A stretch of 64,000 bases of DNA from Apus apus (GCF_020740795.1 NC_067295.1:124001-188000); one strand, 5' to 3'; shown: positions 26,001 through 38,000, counted from the first letter of the stretch. Numbers and translations: made by a program. Notes: generated from the sequence alone by a model not told the origin.

Positions 26001-28268
26001 AGTGCAAAATCACATGTAGCTCTCTGGGTATTAGACTCAGAGAGATAAATTAATTTTTAATACACAGTATGCAAATGCAAGCAACTATATTGCAAGAATG
26101 CAAAATTTTTTACTATAACAAGTGCCAGCAGATCTGAGACATGCACATCATAAAGAAACCCTAGACCTTTCCTCAGTTCATGCACACAAGTTCCATTCAG
26201 GTTGTTGAGTGACTCCCCTACAGCCCCTGAAATATTGCTGAATTGACTGCATTTATTTGCTTAGAGATGGTCCAAGAATTCCTAGCCAGGGAAGAATGCA
26301 TCCTGTCTTCTCTCTCCCACAGAAGGCTGATTAAACAACTAACTTCGTCCTTACCTCCAGCAGAAAAAAATCCTCAGTTTGGTGGTAACAGCGGTGCTGA
26401 TTTCAGGGAATGAAGGCAAGGAAAGCTGTGGGGCAGGATCAGTGGTCTTTAAATGGCATTTATGATCTTTAACTGTATAAAGAAACTTGTATTAAGTGTT
26501 AAAAGGTTGTATCACCTCCGTGTTTGGCACCAGTGCACCTCCTGCAACATATCAAGCTGTGGGAACTCCTGTGCAAAAGCTGCTGAGAACTGTCATCTCA
26601 TTGTAGAGATGGAGTAACTAGCTCTGCACACTGAGACCAGGTGAGGTATGATACCGATTTTTGCAAAAGCCTTCTTCATTTTTTTTTCCACTGCTGTGAA
26701 TCTCATTTTGAAAATATCCCTTGTCTGCCTTTAAGTGCAAAAGTATTTTATGAAAAAGTCTCCACTGAGCTGCCCACATTGATACTCTAATTCCTTTCTT
26801 AAACTAATGGTTTGTTTAGGCTTGCCTATGGCTTACAACTGTGGCTTCAGCATTTGGCAAGCCATGTTAGAAGAATATAATACAAAAGACAACTCATTGC
26901 TTTAATTTAAACTGTACTGACTGTTACTTCTGTGCTCTGGCACTGCCTGTATTTGGCCATATTGTGTTTAGCCTGCAGTACCCTGTGAATATAAACACCA
27001 CTTCTAGACAGGCAAATATCCCATACTGCTGGGCCACTGCACATGTGCTAGGACACAGAGCTGATGCTGTCACAGCAGTTCCTGTGCTGCACTCCAATAC
27101 ACGCTGAAAATAGGCAGTGTGTTGGTCCCATCAATCTGTTCACCAGCCCCAAAATGGTAAGATTTGACACTGGCATTTTGGATTTAGTTAATAAACTTGG
27201 CTCGAGGAGAACAAAGGAAGAAGCAATCCAGGTGCTGTAATTTTGGGTTGCAAGTTACTCTTTTGCTTGCAGCTTGTTAGAACAAACAAAATGCCCTGTG
27301 TGTACATTCCCTTTCCTAGCATACAAAGAACATCTCTTCCTCTTTTCCAAATATGATCCTCAGTATATAAATATGTATGTTGTCAACCATAATGGTTCTT
27401 GCTTTAGAACTGACAGTTTAGATCTTTGTACTTGATTAGTGCCTCTGTCTTCAGAATTGCTCTGCCTCTAGCAGGAACAGACATGAAGATTAGATTAAAT
27501 TACTAAAGATTAAACAGACTGGTTTTAGGTTTTGCTGTTTTTACTGGCTAGATGAGTGAACGTGTGGATGGCTCTGAGAAAGAGCATATTACTCTGCTGA
27601 GTCACTCAAGGGCTACACTTGTCTGGGAAGGCCTGAGCTGATAAAGACTTCTGTAGCACAGGCTTCATGACTCAGGAGCAGAGCAACACAAAGAAGGTGG
27701 AGTGATGGGGCTGTGGACCTGGAACTGAGAGAGTTCACATTGGGCTGTTTGTTAAGATGCGGCTGCTCCAAGTCTAACCAACATTCTCTGTCCTTCATTT
27801 ACACAGTGATCAAATTTAACAAAAGTAAACTAAAATTAGCAAGCTTGCTTATCTTGCCTCTGGAATTGCTCTCCTCTTATCTGCTTACTTAACCAGGAAA
27901 AGATTTCTTGCTTTATTTGGCCATTGACTAATGGCAGTCTCAGGAAAAAAGATTGCTTTCACAGGCTGCTGCTTCCTTAGGCTGGGAGGTTGCTGGACTT
28001 CTGCTGCTAGGAGGTTGAGTTAGGGAAGGTATGGTGATGTGTCTCCTGAGATGGCAGATGTTGCTGGAGCCAGGCCTTGCCAGGCCTGTGGCAGTAGTAT
28101 TTGCTAGCCAGAGGAGCTGGTCACAATTTTCTTTTGAAGTACAGAAACTGAGAATTTACTGAAGAATGATACGTTTGTAATTTTCTGCACAGTCACCATT
28201 GAAGCCGCTTGTGAAGACAGTGTTTGGAGATGAGAGGACAGCACAAAGCTCTTTGCAGGCAGTATTCC
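23100..28268. other. Spacer between the PDPK1 promoter and the IL9R 3' end
   Basis: About 5 kb with no recognised gene; its right end should hold the IL9R 3' UTR. A GC-rich patch lies at about 25200-25450, and a purine-rich stretch of short GGTCCAG/CCAGGGA-type phrases at about 25500-25900. A 210-codon minus-strand frame at 24891-25523 matches no family I know and is not called as a gene. Confidence 0.65.
27912..27917 (-). terminator. Candidate IL9R polyadenylation signal
   Basis: AATAAA on the minus strand, about 350 bp past the IL9R stop codon. Placement is plausible for a 3' UTR, but the sequence alone does not prove use. Confidence 0.35.
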
Positions 28269-28820
28269 TCAGATAAGGTCACTCTGCTTATTCTGATGTT
28301 TGATAAGACTGTTACCACTGGAGAGCTTCAATAGTTCAGCAGGAATCAAACCTCCTGTGGTATCATTGTCACACAAGGTACAATAGTCGCTACTGCTGAA
28401 GGACACATTTGCTATCTCCAAAGATTCCTGAAGCACAAGGAAATCATCCTTTCCATGCTGTGAGGGAGAGGGATATTTTCTTCCCATGCTAGGACTCTCA
28501 AGGTTGGCTTTAATTATTTCAGAGATTTTCTGGCCAACTCTACCCTCAGCATGGTTTTGTGCAAACAACAGTCCCAGTCTTACTTCTATCTCTTCTGCTC
28601 TTACATACCTGCTGGGGACATACTGCTGGCTTGAACCTGAGGCAAATACAAAGTTTTCTTCTGCAGCAACCAGACTTGAGCTTTCTATAGGTTTCAAGGA
28701 GATCTGGGAAATCAGTTCATGGGTGTTTAGATAAAAAACTCCATCTGCAGTCACTCTGTTTGAGTTGCTGGCCTCTTCTCTTCTGAGTTGGCTACAAGCC
28801 TCATTAGGTCCAACCCAGTC
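28269..28820 (-). CDS. IL9R: IL9R coding exon 8 (cytoplasmic tail and stop)
   Basis: Residues 299-481 and a TGA stop. Starts DWVGPNEACSQLRR, with tail tyrosines at 328, 365, 370, 414 and 444. FSSSDYCTLCDNDTTGG resembles the Ser-rich NYCALGCYGG stretch of the human tail. The tail is somewhat shorter than in human, and no tyrosine is followed by Q at +3. Confidence 0.9.
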   Translation of the reverse strand, partial: DWVGPNEACSQLRREEASNSNRVTADGVFYLNTHELISQISLKPIESSSLVAAEENFVFASGSSQQYVPSRYVRAEEIEVRLGLLFAQNHAEGRVGQKISEIIKANLESPSMGRKYPSPSQHGKDDFLVLQESLEIANVSFSSSDYCTLCDNDTTGGLIPAELLKLSSGNSLIKHQNKQSDLI

Positions 28821-31800
28821 CTAATGAAAAGATCAGTAAGTTGGATATTTTGCTTAGAGTTGGAATTTGCAAAGTAACTTATTTCTTTATGGCTTGGGCA
28901 CAATATTCCAGAAGTTTAGTGCAAATCTACTGGGCAAAGTTAGAGTAACAGACTAGAGAATCTAGCTGCTGATTTCACAAGATTTCACAAGAAATTTTCA
29001 AGATTTCACCTCCAGAATATACTGCAAGCTGCTTTTGTTGCTTTGGCTTTGCAAAGGCAGGGTGCACCTTTCATGTTCAGCACGGATAGGGAGAGTGAAC
29101 GGAGGGGTTTTATTTCTAAGGAGATGGAATCTGGACAGAAGCATTAGTATTTTTGCTAGTATGTGGAGGCAGGAAACTGAGAAACTGCAAATGCCCAGGA
29201 AGACCAGAACCATGTGTCAGTAGCTCTGCTCAGAAGCTAGAATGATTAATCCCAGGAAAAAAAAAAAAATCCTCTCCTCATGAACTGAGGGTCATAAGAA
29301 AGAAATTAAACTTATTTCTTACCTTAAAATTCCCATTGTGAAAATTATAGAGTGGCTGAAAGAAAGCAGCTGGTGTGGGAATGTTAAAGCATGACAGGCT
29401 TTTTGCCCTGAACAGAGAAAACAACACTTAAAATAAAAAGAACCAGACAATCTGTATTTTGTCTCAATGACACAGCACAGTGATTAGATGAACACCCCAC
29501 ACTTACAAAGCTTGCAGGAGAAGCCCATTTCACATGGTTTCTGACACCTCATACAATTCCTTGTCTGTCTCCTGAGCATGAATTTAATGTTTTTAGCCTG
29601 AAGCACAGTCTTAAAATTCCTGAGGAGTGCTATGTGCTGCACACTCAGTGCTACTCATTATAAGCACTGAGCTATTTATGCATTTGTTTAGCAACTTGTT
29701 TGATCTAAACCACTGTTTCTGGAAATGTTTACAGAGTTCTATTTTCATTGCATCTAGACAGAGATATTCTGCCAGACATTCTACTCCTTTATTAGTGTCT
29801 ATAATTTAAAAATATTTTATCATATGGACATAATGGATCCTGCTTCTCTGAGTGACACATACATAGAGCAATATAATTACCCTTTGCTCTGCCAGCATAA
29901 AAACTTGCAAAGGATGATTGAACCAAGGTTCTAACTTTTTTATCTGTACAGGTTGGTCCCAGAACCTAAGAAACACTGAATCTGAGTCAGTGTAATTTGC
30001 TTATCTTGGTATTTTACACACTGACTACTGCAAGGTATGTCACAAGTAGCTTAACACTGGCATCAGTTTGACTCCTTTGTGGATTGCTGTAAACATGCAC
30101 TTTTACTTTATCTACATAAAACTTAACTATATATTTCCATGGATTTAAATTTATTCAACTCCAAGAGACCCTCAGCCTTGAGCTTCAGCTGACTTTGGGT
30201 GCCACAAAGGTCCTTGGGTCTCCTTAAGGACTGCATAAGGTCATTAACTGCCATCAGCCAAGGGACATGCATGTCCCAAGATTGTCAAAATAGCTTTTGA
30301 AAATGACTGAGTCTGTGCAGCAGAAACAGGAATCAAAAGGGATATAAGGACACTTGATTTACCCTCTTAAAGCTATAAAGGTCAAGGGCAACTTAATAAA
30401 AAACTGTAACACACCTTGAAGAAAGCTTGCAGTTCCAAAATAAATAGAGTAGAGTGCCAAAACTCAGAGGAATGACCAAGAATTGCATAGTTCTGGTATT
30501 TAGGATCTTTTCAGACAGTTTCAGTTCACCTAGGAAAAGAATCAGCACAAAAATAATAGATAAAAAGTCTGGAGGTCTGGCTGGATGGTCATGCCCAAAG
30601 AGTGGTGGTCAGTGTCTCGATGTCCAGATGCAGACTGGTGACAAAGGGTGCTCACCAAGGGCCAGTACTGGGTCCAGTGCTGTTCAACATCTTTATCAGC
30701 CACATGGACAGTAGGATTTATGCCCCCTCAGCAAGTTTGCCAGCGACAGCAAAGTGTGTGGTGAGGCTGACATGCTGGAGGGGAGGGGAGGGAGGCCATC
30801 CAGAGGGACCCTGACAGGCTGGAGAGGTGGGCTTGTGCAAAGTGCATGAAGCTCAACCAGGTCAAGTGCAAGGTCCCACACCTGGGTCAGGACAATCCCA
30901 AGCATAAACACAGGCTGGGTGGAGAATGGATTGAAAACATCCCTGAGGAGAAGGACTTGGGAGTGATGTGGGACGAGAAGCTAAACATGAGGCAGCAGTG
31001 TGTCCTGCCAGCTCAGAAAGCCAACCATGCTCTGGGCTGCATCAAAAGAAGCATAGCCAGCAGCTCAAGGGAGGTGATTCTCCCCCTTTACTTGGCTCTT
31101 GTGAGACCCCACCTGGAATATTCTGTCCAATTCCAAAGCCCCCAACATGAGAAGGACATGGAGCTCATGGAGAAAGTCAATAGAAGGGCCACAGAAATGA
31201 TTCAAGGGCTGGAGCAGCTATCCTACAAGGACAGGCTTAGAATGTTTGAGCTGTTCATCCTGGAGAAGAGAAGGCTCCAGGGAGACCTTAGAGCACCTTC
31301 CAGTGCTTGAAGGGGCTCCAGGAAAGCTGGGGAAGGACTTTGGACAAGGGGAGGGAGTGAAAGTACAAGAAGTAATGGATCAAAACTGGAAGAGGGGAGA
31401 TTTAGGTTAGACATTAGGAGGAAGTTATTTAGTGTGAAGGTGGTGAGACACTAGAACAGGTTGCCCAGAGAAGCTGTGGCTGCTCCAACCCTGGAAGTGT
31501 TGAAGGGCAGGTTGGATGGGGCTTGGAGCAGTCTGGTCTGATGGGAGGTGTCCCTGCCCATGCAGGGGGTTTAAACTAGATGATCTTTAGGGTCCCTTCC
31601 AACTCAAACCATTCTATGATGATTCTATGTTACAAGGATATGAACATGGATATGAAAAGACATGAATTAAGGTAAAACCAACATTCTTTGTACCTGCTCT
31701 TTGGAACACTGTTGTCTGGCTCCACTCACTCCACTGACTATGGTATGAATCCTCATTTTCAGAGACTTTGCAGCGAACTCGTGCAATGTAGGCAACGCCA

Positions 31801-34800
31801 CGGCGAAGCTCTGAGGCTTCTATTTCTACCCGTGGCAGTGAACTGGTCAGAGTCTTGTTCAATGCAACCTGCAAAGTATTAAAAAGAATTTATGTTAACA
31901 AGACTGGGCAAAGGGATTGTCCTTTAAATACTCTTTTCCTGCCCCGCTCCCCCCCGGTTTTCCAAATCCTCTTTTCTTGCATGCAAGAAGAGGCCTTGCA
32001 TGATAATGGATGACTTCTGCACACAGGGTTCAGGGAAAGATTTATTGATCTTTGGTATTGATGTTTCATATAAAATCTTTCAGCTTTGATGTGGGAAACC
32101 AGAAGGCCAGCTTACACCAGTCAGCCACCAGAAGGCCCTGAGCTGAGTGGCAAGGCTGTTGTGCCTCGTCCAATTACCTGCCAGGACATGCTGGACTCCT
32201 TAAACTGCAACTCATATTGAAGAATTTCAATGAGATACCAAGGTACACTCCAAGATATCTGACACTTGCTGGCAGTGATGTTGCTCTGGATGTTCAAAGG
32301 TGGGTCAAGTTTTACTGCAAATAGAGAGGTAGGTTTATTCACAGTATTTGGGACATGAACACCACAGAGTGAGATGCATGATACTGGGCTGACTAAAGTC
32401 TTGGGAGATAAAGCTAAAGAGTGATACTAAGACCAGCAATAGACCAAATTAACTTACAGGGTAGATCAGAGCAGCTACAGTACAGAGATGAATTAGTGAT
32501 AACTCAAATAGCCCCTGGGGGCAGTCCTGCAAGCAAAGAACGTCTTTGGATCTCACATTCTGCTCTTCCAACATACCACTAATACAGACAGGCCCTGAGA
32601 TTTTGAATACTAGATCATTTATCTGAAGTACCAGACCATGGGACATTTAATTATATCCATGACTTTGATTCCTCATGACTTCATTTATTTAAAAAAAATG
32701 TCCAGCTGTTTATCAATCCAGTTGTACATTATCCATGGCACAAGAAAACATGATGTGAGAAGTATACTTGAAAGATGCTCCAGAGCCAGCGCTGTCTCAA
32801 GTCCTGGAAAAGAATGGAGGAATACTGGGACTGCATTCTTGCTGAGGAACTCCACATGTTGCACTCTGCAGTGCTGGGCACCTGTTTCTGTTATTTTTCG
32901 CTTGCTGTCTTTGGGGCACCTTTTGTTAGAGAACGTATCAGACCTACCCCAGAGCTGCTTGGCAGAGCCGCAGCCGCCCCAGCTCCTACTTACTGTGCTC
33001 GCGGGGACTGTACTCTGGAAAGGCAACGTATGTGTGATTGCATCCAAAGAAGTTGCCTTGGAGAGAGACTCTGTAACCATCTTCTTCCAAGATCTGGCTG
33101 GCTAACTGGATTGTGCAGTGGTACTGATTCTGCATTCTTCCTCGGGCATTCAGTTTGCAGCTGGCATTGTGTCCCTTTGACCAGAGGCTAGAAAGTTTAA
33201 ATCACATGATGAAGTGCTTTTCAGTTTATGAAAGATGGGTGACAGCTTAAGCACAGCACTGCCTTTTTGAAAGAACATCAGCTTCTAGTGCAGACAGAAG
33301 AGAAAGCAATGCTAAAGCTGGCTGGGCAGCAGGGCTGACGAGGGAGGAAGGAGACACCTTCACAACCTCACTCCTCAGAGCACCACGTCTCTCAGCAGCT
33401 GCCAGGAGCCCAGTACCTGCCCCCAGCTCCCTCTGAAAGTGAGAGGGCTCTTGTGTGTTGATGCTAGGAAAGCAGCTGGTGTAGGGGGGTTGGAGTGGGT
33501 GGACAGTTGGTTACAAGTGCACAGCACAGAGCTAACAAGTTGTACATTAAAGCCTCTTTCACTATGAACAAACCAATATTGACAGCAAAACATGTCTGAG
33601 GTTGGTTTGTTTGGAGTGTTGTGTTTTTTTTCCATATTCACAAGCTTCCGCACAGCATAAATGACAGAAAATGTAATCTTGGGGAAATAGCTCCAAAGAT
33701 CAGTCTTATATTATTAGATTATCTAATGTAGCCATTTACTAGCACATTTTTCATGTTGCATGTGACCCCAAAATAAACTGGGATACTGTAGTTTATCAGC
33801 TTGGCATTTTTTCATAGATCTAAACCCCATTATCTTTAAGAGTTAGGGTATTTTTGACTTAACCTTACCAGAATATACTGCCCAGGTGGATTACCCTCAT
33901 GTAATAGTTCAGTAGTTATTTGTAGTCAAGATGTTATTAAATAATCTAAACATATTCATTTCAAACTAGCAGATCAGAATGCTGATTAGCCTACCAACTA
34001 GCAAACTATTCATCTGATTTCTTCTGTTAGAGGAAAAATTATTCACATAATATTCTAAATCTATTATTAAAGCTTATAAATCACCAGACTCGACATTCTT
34101 CTGTGTTTATGAATATATATATATGAACTAATTTAGATTAAACCACTAAGTGTTTCATTTCTAGGCAACAAGACAAAAAGCGATTAGAAACTGATTCTGC
34201 AGATTCCTGTAGGATGGGCTCTGGAAGTGCCCAGGTCATGGGGAGCAGAGGCTGCGCAGGGAAGGCTCTGCGCCCAGGGCCCCTTCCCAAAGGGAACACT
34301 GGACGGACAGACCGCCCTGAGCTGCATCAGATCCCGCAGCCGCGCGCGGGGCACCCCGAGGCCACGGGTCCACGGAAGGGAGGGACGGGAGCGGGTCCGG
34401 AGGCAGCGCAGGCGGCTGGGCTGGCAGGGCCGGCGGTGCCGGGAGCTCCAGCTGCGCGGGGACCAGAGCCCGGCCCGGGCCGCCCCCGCGCATCCCGCCC
34501 CCGCCCGTCCCGCCCCCCTGCCCGGCTCAGGCAGGTCCCGCCGTGCAGCCCCTACTTGGTGAAGTGCAGGTAGAACGGTCCGTCGCCCACGGGCTCCTCT
34601 GTTGCCCAGGTGCAGCTCACAGTAGTCACGTAGTTATTCAGGCAGCTCAGGCTGCCCGGGAACTCTGCGGAGGAAGGAGACCAGAGCTGTGAGGCCTTGC
34701 TCAGCACATCGGTGCATCACACCATCACTGGTGCTTCCGTCAGACACCTCGTCTGTCCTTTCTCGTGACCTTCTTCCTCTCTCGTTCTGCACCGCACTGC

Positions 34801-35073
34801 ACAAGAGGAGGGTAAGGTCTTAGGGCAGGGACGGTTCTGCTGCCCAGCACTTGCTCAGCTCCCCAGGCCTGCATTGTCAGCCTGGTGTATCAGTTCCTGG
34901 GACTTGGGAAAGTGCTTGAGGGTCTGTGGATGAGACAGGAGCACATACAAGTGCCTCTCTTCCCACAGTGGATCTACTCCAGATCTCCTCTTACCTCCCC
35001 CTCTTCCTCCACCAAAGAGCAGCACGGCAGTAATGCACAGCTGGAGGCCCAGCTGCCACACATGTCCTCCCAT
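28269..35073 (-). CDS. IL9R: IL9R, interleukin-9 receptor alpha chain (8 coding exons, complete)
   Basis: Type I membrane cytokine receptor that binds IL-9 and, with the common gamma chain, signals through JAK1/JAK3 and STATs. Exons 34995-35073, 34556-34664, 32994-33187, 32178-32314, 31694-31868, 30415-30529, 29323-29407 and 28269-28820 join in frame to 481 residues (human 521, from memory). Order: signal peptide 1-25; cytokine-binding domain with cysteines C34, C44, C73, C87, C112; fibronectin domain with WSEWS at 219-223; transmembrane segment about 246-263; box 1 NIPTPAAFF (278-286); tail to 481. Sequons at N70, N113, N139, N177. IL9R identity rests on REHIKLDPP (human RRHVKLDPP), KLSSR just after the membrane (human KLSPR), FFQPLY and HNGNF. 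IL4R is excluded by the short tail and these matches. The human YLPQ STAT site appears as YVPS (365-368). All splice sites are GT-AG. Confidence 0.93.
29323..29407 (-). CDS. IL9R: IL9R coding exon 7 (box 1)
   Basis: 85 nt, residues 271-298: AKSLSCFNIPTPAAFFQPLY then NFHNGNFK. Human has PSPAMFFQPLYSVHNGNFQ here. The proline motif is box 1, where JAK1 binds. The acceptor is CTGTTCAG and the donor GTAAGA. Confidence 0.95.
30415..30529 (-). CDS. IL9R: IL9R coding exon 6 (transmembrane)
   Basis: Residues 232-269: GELKLSEKILNTRT, then the membrane segment MQFLVIPLSFGTLLYLFW, then NCKLSS with R270 across the junction (human KLSPR). No ATG-initiated frame spans it; it was found by searching between the WSXWS and box 1 exons, and both phases fit. 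The acceptor is TTCTTTTCCTAG with a possible branch point GTGCTGAT; the donor is GTGTGT. Confidence 0.9.
30570..31629 (+). mobile_element. CR1 LINE, 5'-truncated, antisense in IL9R intron 5
   Basis: About 1.06 kb of CR1 on the plus strand. A frame at 30846-31310 keeps the C-terminal part of the CR1 ORF2 reverse transcriptase (e.g. LGVMWDEKLNMRQQC, PHLEYSVQFQSP). The element continues to a standard 3' end with CAAACCATTCTATGATGATT. It is degenerate and incapable of movement. The 5' edge is approximate. Confidence 0.9.
31694..31868 (-). CDS. IL9R: IL9R coding exon 5 (WSXWS motif)
   Basis: Residues 174-231: VALNKTLTSSLPRVEIEASE and onward, with SYHSQWSEWSQ at 214-224. WSEWS is the folding and transport signature of class I cytokine receptors. 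The donor GTACAA lies about 65 bp from a CR1 element. Confidence 0.95.
32178..32314 (-). CDS. IL9R: IL9R coding exon 4 (start of second fibronectin domain)
   Basis: Residues 128-173: IKLDPPLNIQSNITASKC and onward, ending SSMSWQ. Human has VKLDPPSDLQSNISSGHC at the same place, the clearest IL9R signature. The acceptor is TTTGCAG and the donor GTAATT. Confidence 0.95.
32994..33187 (-). CDS. IL9R: IL9R coding exon 3
   Basis: Residues 63-127: NLWSKGHNASCKLNARGR and onward, ending YVAFPEYSPREH (human VDPEYLPRRH). Contains C73, C87, C112 and two N-glycosylation sequons. The acceptor is CTTTCTAG and the donor GTAAGT. Confidence 0.9.
34240..34560. promoter_or_regulatory. CpG-rich patch next to IL9R exon 2
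   Basis: GC-rich and CpG-rich block beginning at the exon 2 donor and running into intron 2, with many CGCG, CCGCCC and GGGCGG-like elements. It looks like a small intragenic CpG island. Frames in it are composition artefacts. A regulatory role is inferred, not shown. Confidence 0.4.
34556..34664 (-). CDS. IL9R: IL9R coding exon 2
   Basis: Residues 27-62: EFPGSLSCLNNYVTTVSCTW and onward to FYLHFT, comparable to human FTCLTNNILRIDCHW. Carries the first cysteine pair of the cytokine-binding domain. The acceptor is CCTCCGCAG and the donor GTAGGG. Confidence 0.9.
34995..35073 (-). CDS. IL9R: IL9R coding exon 1 (signal peptide)
   Basis: MGGHVWQLGLQLCITAVLLF followed by GGGRGG, a hydrophobic signal peptide, with a GTAAGA donor. 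The start was chosen because the frame joins exactly to the first receptor cysteines. A TTTTAG acceptor-like site ends at 35086, 13 bases before the ATG, so an upstream 5' UTR exon is possible. Confidence 0.85.
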
Positions 35074-35085
35074 TCCAGACAGTAT

Positions 35086-38000
35086 CTAAAACAGAGCAAC
35101 TGTTAGAAACAGTTCGTCAGTATTTGTACCAGCAGACTGAAGATTTAGCTACTTGCCCTGACACAAGCTGACCTGGACTCTGTTAGAGCAGCAACTGAGC
35201 TGTATAATTTCTTCTGTGGGAACTGCTCTCCTGATGGAAGTACTTTGAAACACCAGCTCCCTGAAAGGAAGTTATTAATTCCTGCCATTTGATAGGGGCA
35301 GGGAGGTTTTCCATCTTTCCTTCTTCATGCATTTTTTGGTATCTGGTTTATGACCAACAGTATCCTTCTAGTCCCAAATTTCACAAAGCTAGTCAGCAGC
35401 ATCCACATACCAACCTCTTTCCTGTAATTATACCAGCTTATAGTGTCCCTTTTCTGCATTAAATAGTAAAATAATTACAGTATTTCAGAGTCCGATCAAG
35501 AGAAAATTAATCTCTTTGGCCTCCACCATTTCTGGGTTTTTCTTAAATGTCCTGTTTTGCTGCAGGTTGTCTTCAGAGTGGGGGTTGTCAAAAGGAAGCG
35601 TCACCGTTAGCTGATTTTAACTGAGGGAGGCTGGGAGGCACAAAGTCTTTCCAGCTTATCATTCTAATCAGGTTGCATTTGATCCCTGTGATAAATACAG
35701 TAAGACTGACTAAATATGAAAGAGAGAGAGCTGCATTAAGTAGAATGATACATGTACTTACAAGAACTTGTTCAGGCACACTAACATAGGTCAAGATTAC
35801 TAAACAGGACCAAGTATTTCCAGGTAATTGCTAATGTGATAAACTGTAGGCTATACATCTTGGTTAGGTATCTTAAAAAAAAAAAAAAAATAGAATCCAT
35901 CTCACTGGTGGACCCTGTGGCCAGTGCAAGCAGCAAGGGCACTACTACAGCAGCTGAAGGACTGGAAGACAAATCAACGTCCTAGCCAGGCTGCTTGATG
36001 TTTTTTTGTTTGTTCTAATGCCCAGTTTCTGCAACACTGCTGAGTTAAGGGTGAAGGCAAAAAAGCCTCGTGAAACTTGTAGGTGTAGGAGGTGTCAGAG
36101 GAAGGGAAAGAACCACCTTCATTCTGCAGGAAAGAAAGAGACCAAACAGCTGAAAGAAAGCCCTGAAATGATACAGCAGGTATGCTGCCACCAATCCAGG
36201 TGTTGGTTCAGCACCAGATGCTGACTGGTGATCTTGAGTTCCCAGGTGGTCTCAGGCTGGTGGCAATGGTGTTTCCATGCTTTCTGTATGTTTCCAGGGC
36301 AGTGTTCTGCCTATTACCTGCTCAAGACAATGAGGCCTTTCAGCTATGCCTTTGCCCTCCCCTCCTGTGCTTCCATCAGCTGCCTCCTTTTCCCAAAAGT
36401 CATTTCAAGTTATTTTAACTAGAATCTGTACAACACAGATTTTCCAGATGCTCTCAGCTGCTTATCAACAGAAAGACAGGTGATTGACTGCCACTGATGT
36501 ATCTGTTTATGTATTACCAGAAATCCAGTTCCAAAGTTCTGGCTAACCCTCACATTCAGGGGGCCCCGTAGAACACACAAACAGAAAGATGGCTCACCCA
36601 AATCTTAGTGGAAGTCAGAAGCTTCAGGCTCTGATTTGGCAGTGGTTTGAGCTGTTCCAAAATATTCTCTGCTCACTGTCTCTCCCACAGCAAGACACAG
36701 TGAGTGGTGCACAGTGGGTCTTTGAGACCCACAAACACTCTGCTTCCATTAGTCATAACTGACCTGCTCTCCCTTGGCCACAATTCCTTCCTTCAACCTC
36801 TTCCAGAGACAGCACCAACAGGCACTAAAGAAGGGCAGGACACTGACTGGCACCTGTGAAGTACAACAGTGGCAGGAACAGTGTCTCTGCCCACGTGCAG
36901 GTCCCTCATGCATTAGGACATTCCCAAGTGCACGTTCTCCAGAGCAATCATTGTGCTGCTGAGCATGATCATTTATCATGGGCACTCCTTCAGTCATCCC
37001 TGCCTACAAAGAGTTATTTTGTAGGTGCTTTAAGAAAAATAGATTATCAACCTCCTAAATATCTAGGCCTCTAAGCATATGTCTGAAAGAAGTATGTCAA
37101 GTGCACATAGTAGACTCGCACGATCAGCATGCATACGGAGAAGAAAGATCTCATCTGCACAGAGTATCAGAAAGAACCCCGTGCAATGAGTCTGTTTCTC
37201 CCTTCGTCTTTGGAGAGCTGTTTTTCCACAATTTGATGGTCACAAACAGCTATGTACTTCTAGATTTGACAGACCTGGATCCCAGAGGCTGAAAAAGAAG
37301 CTGCTACAAAGGATGACTACTGCAATAAAGCCATATTCATACATACATATATACACTTACATACATTAAAAAGCATATTTTTTCTGAGGGCTATTTTGAC
37401 TGCATTCATTTACATTAATCTGTTTCAGTCAGAGAGGAGTACCTAAAAATAATTTACTCAAGATAGTGGTTTTTTCTTGCGCAATCTGTATCAGAATTAA
37501 TGCAATAGAGTGGTTTTGTGCTCAGCAATCTAGCAGAACAAAAGCACAAAGACCTTTCTGGTGGTTTTGTTGTTCTAGGTACCTAGTACAAGAAACAATA
37601 GAGAATTTCACTTTTAGGTAAATAAGTTATTTTTCAGTATCTTAGCTCAGTAGATGTATCCTATCATTATTTACCAGCATTCATAGCACAGAAATATATT
37701 AAACTGTCTTACCAGCTCAAAGGAAACTTCACTTTTCGCACTGGTTCTGTGCCTTGATAGTTTAAGTTGTGCGGTTTGAAGATCAGGCAGCAGTGGCATA
37801 ATAAAGCAGATCTTACTGTACCTGATTTTAAAGATAATCTCAAGAACCAATGAAAAACTGCTCCGATTATCAGATTGAGCTGAAGTAGCTGCATTTGCAA
37901 TTACTCATTAGTGATGGAGAAACTGAGGAACATCTATTAAAGGGTTAACACTTAGCCAAGTAATTTGCTGAATATAAAAGTACCTTCTCGCAACATTTAT

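Larger units (their letters stand above)
28821..34994 (-). other. IL9R introns 1-7
   Basis: Seven introns of about 0.3-1.4 kb. Intron 5 (30530-31693) is mostly a CR1 element. Intron 2 begins with about 320 bp of CpG-rich DNA (34240-34555). The others show no gene; a hydrophobic frame at 28998-29213 in intron 7 is not supported as an exon. Confidence 0.8.

Noticed and set aside
28998..29213. Hydrophobic minus-strand frame that looks like a membrane segment followed by a basic stretch, within IL9R intron 7.
   Set aside because: The true transmembrane exon is at 30415-30529, with matching phases and human-like KLSSR; exons 7 and 8 join directly in frame without this segment.
30846..31310. 154-codon plus-strand frame.
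   Set aside because: It is the decayed reverse-transcriptase end of a CR1 LINE, not a host gene.
28269..35073. Calling the middle gene IL4R because human IL21R neighbours IL4R.
   Set aside because: The sequence matches IL9R at HIKLDPP, KLSSR, FFQPLY and HNGNF, and its tail is about 200 residues, far shorter than that of IL4R.
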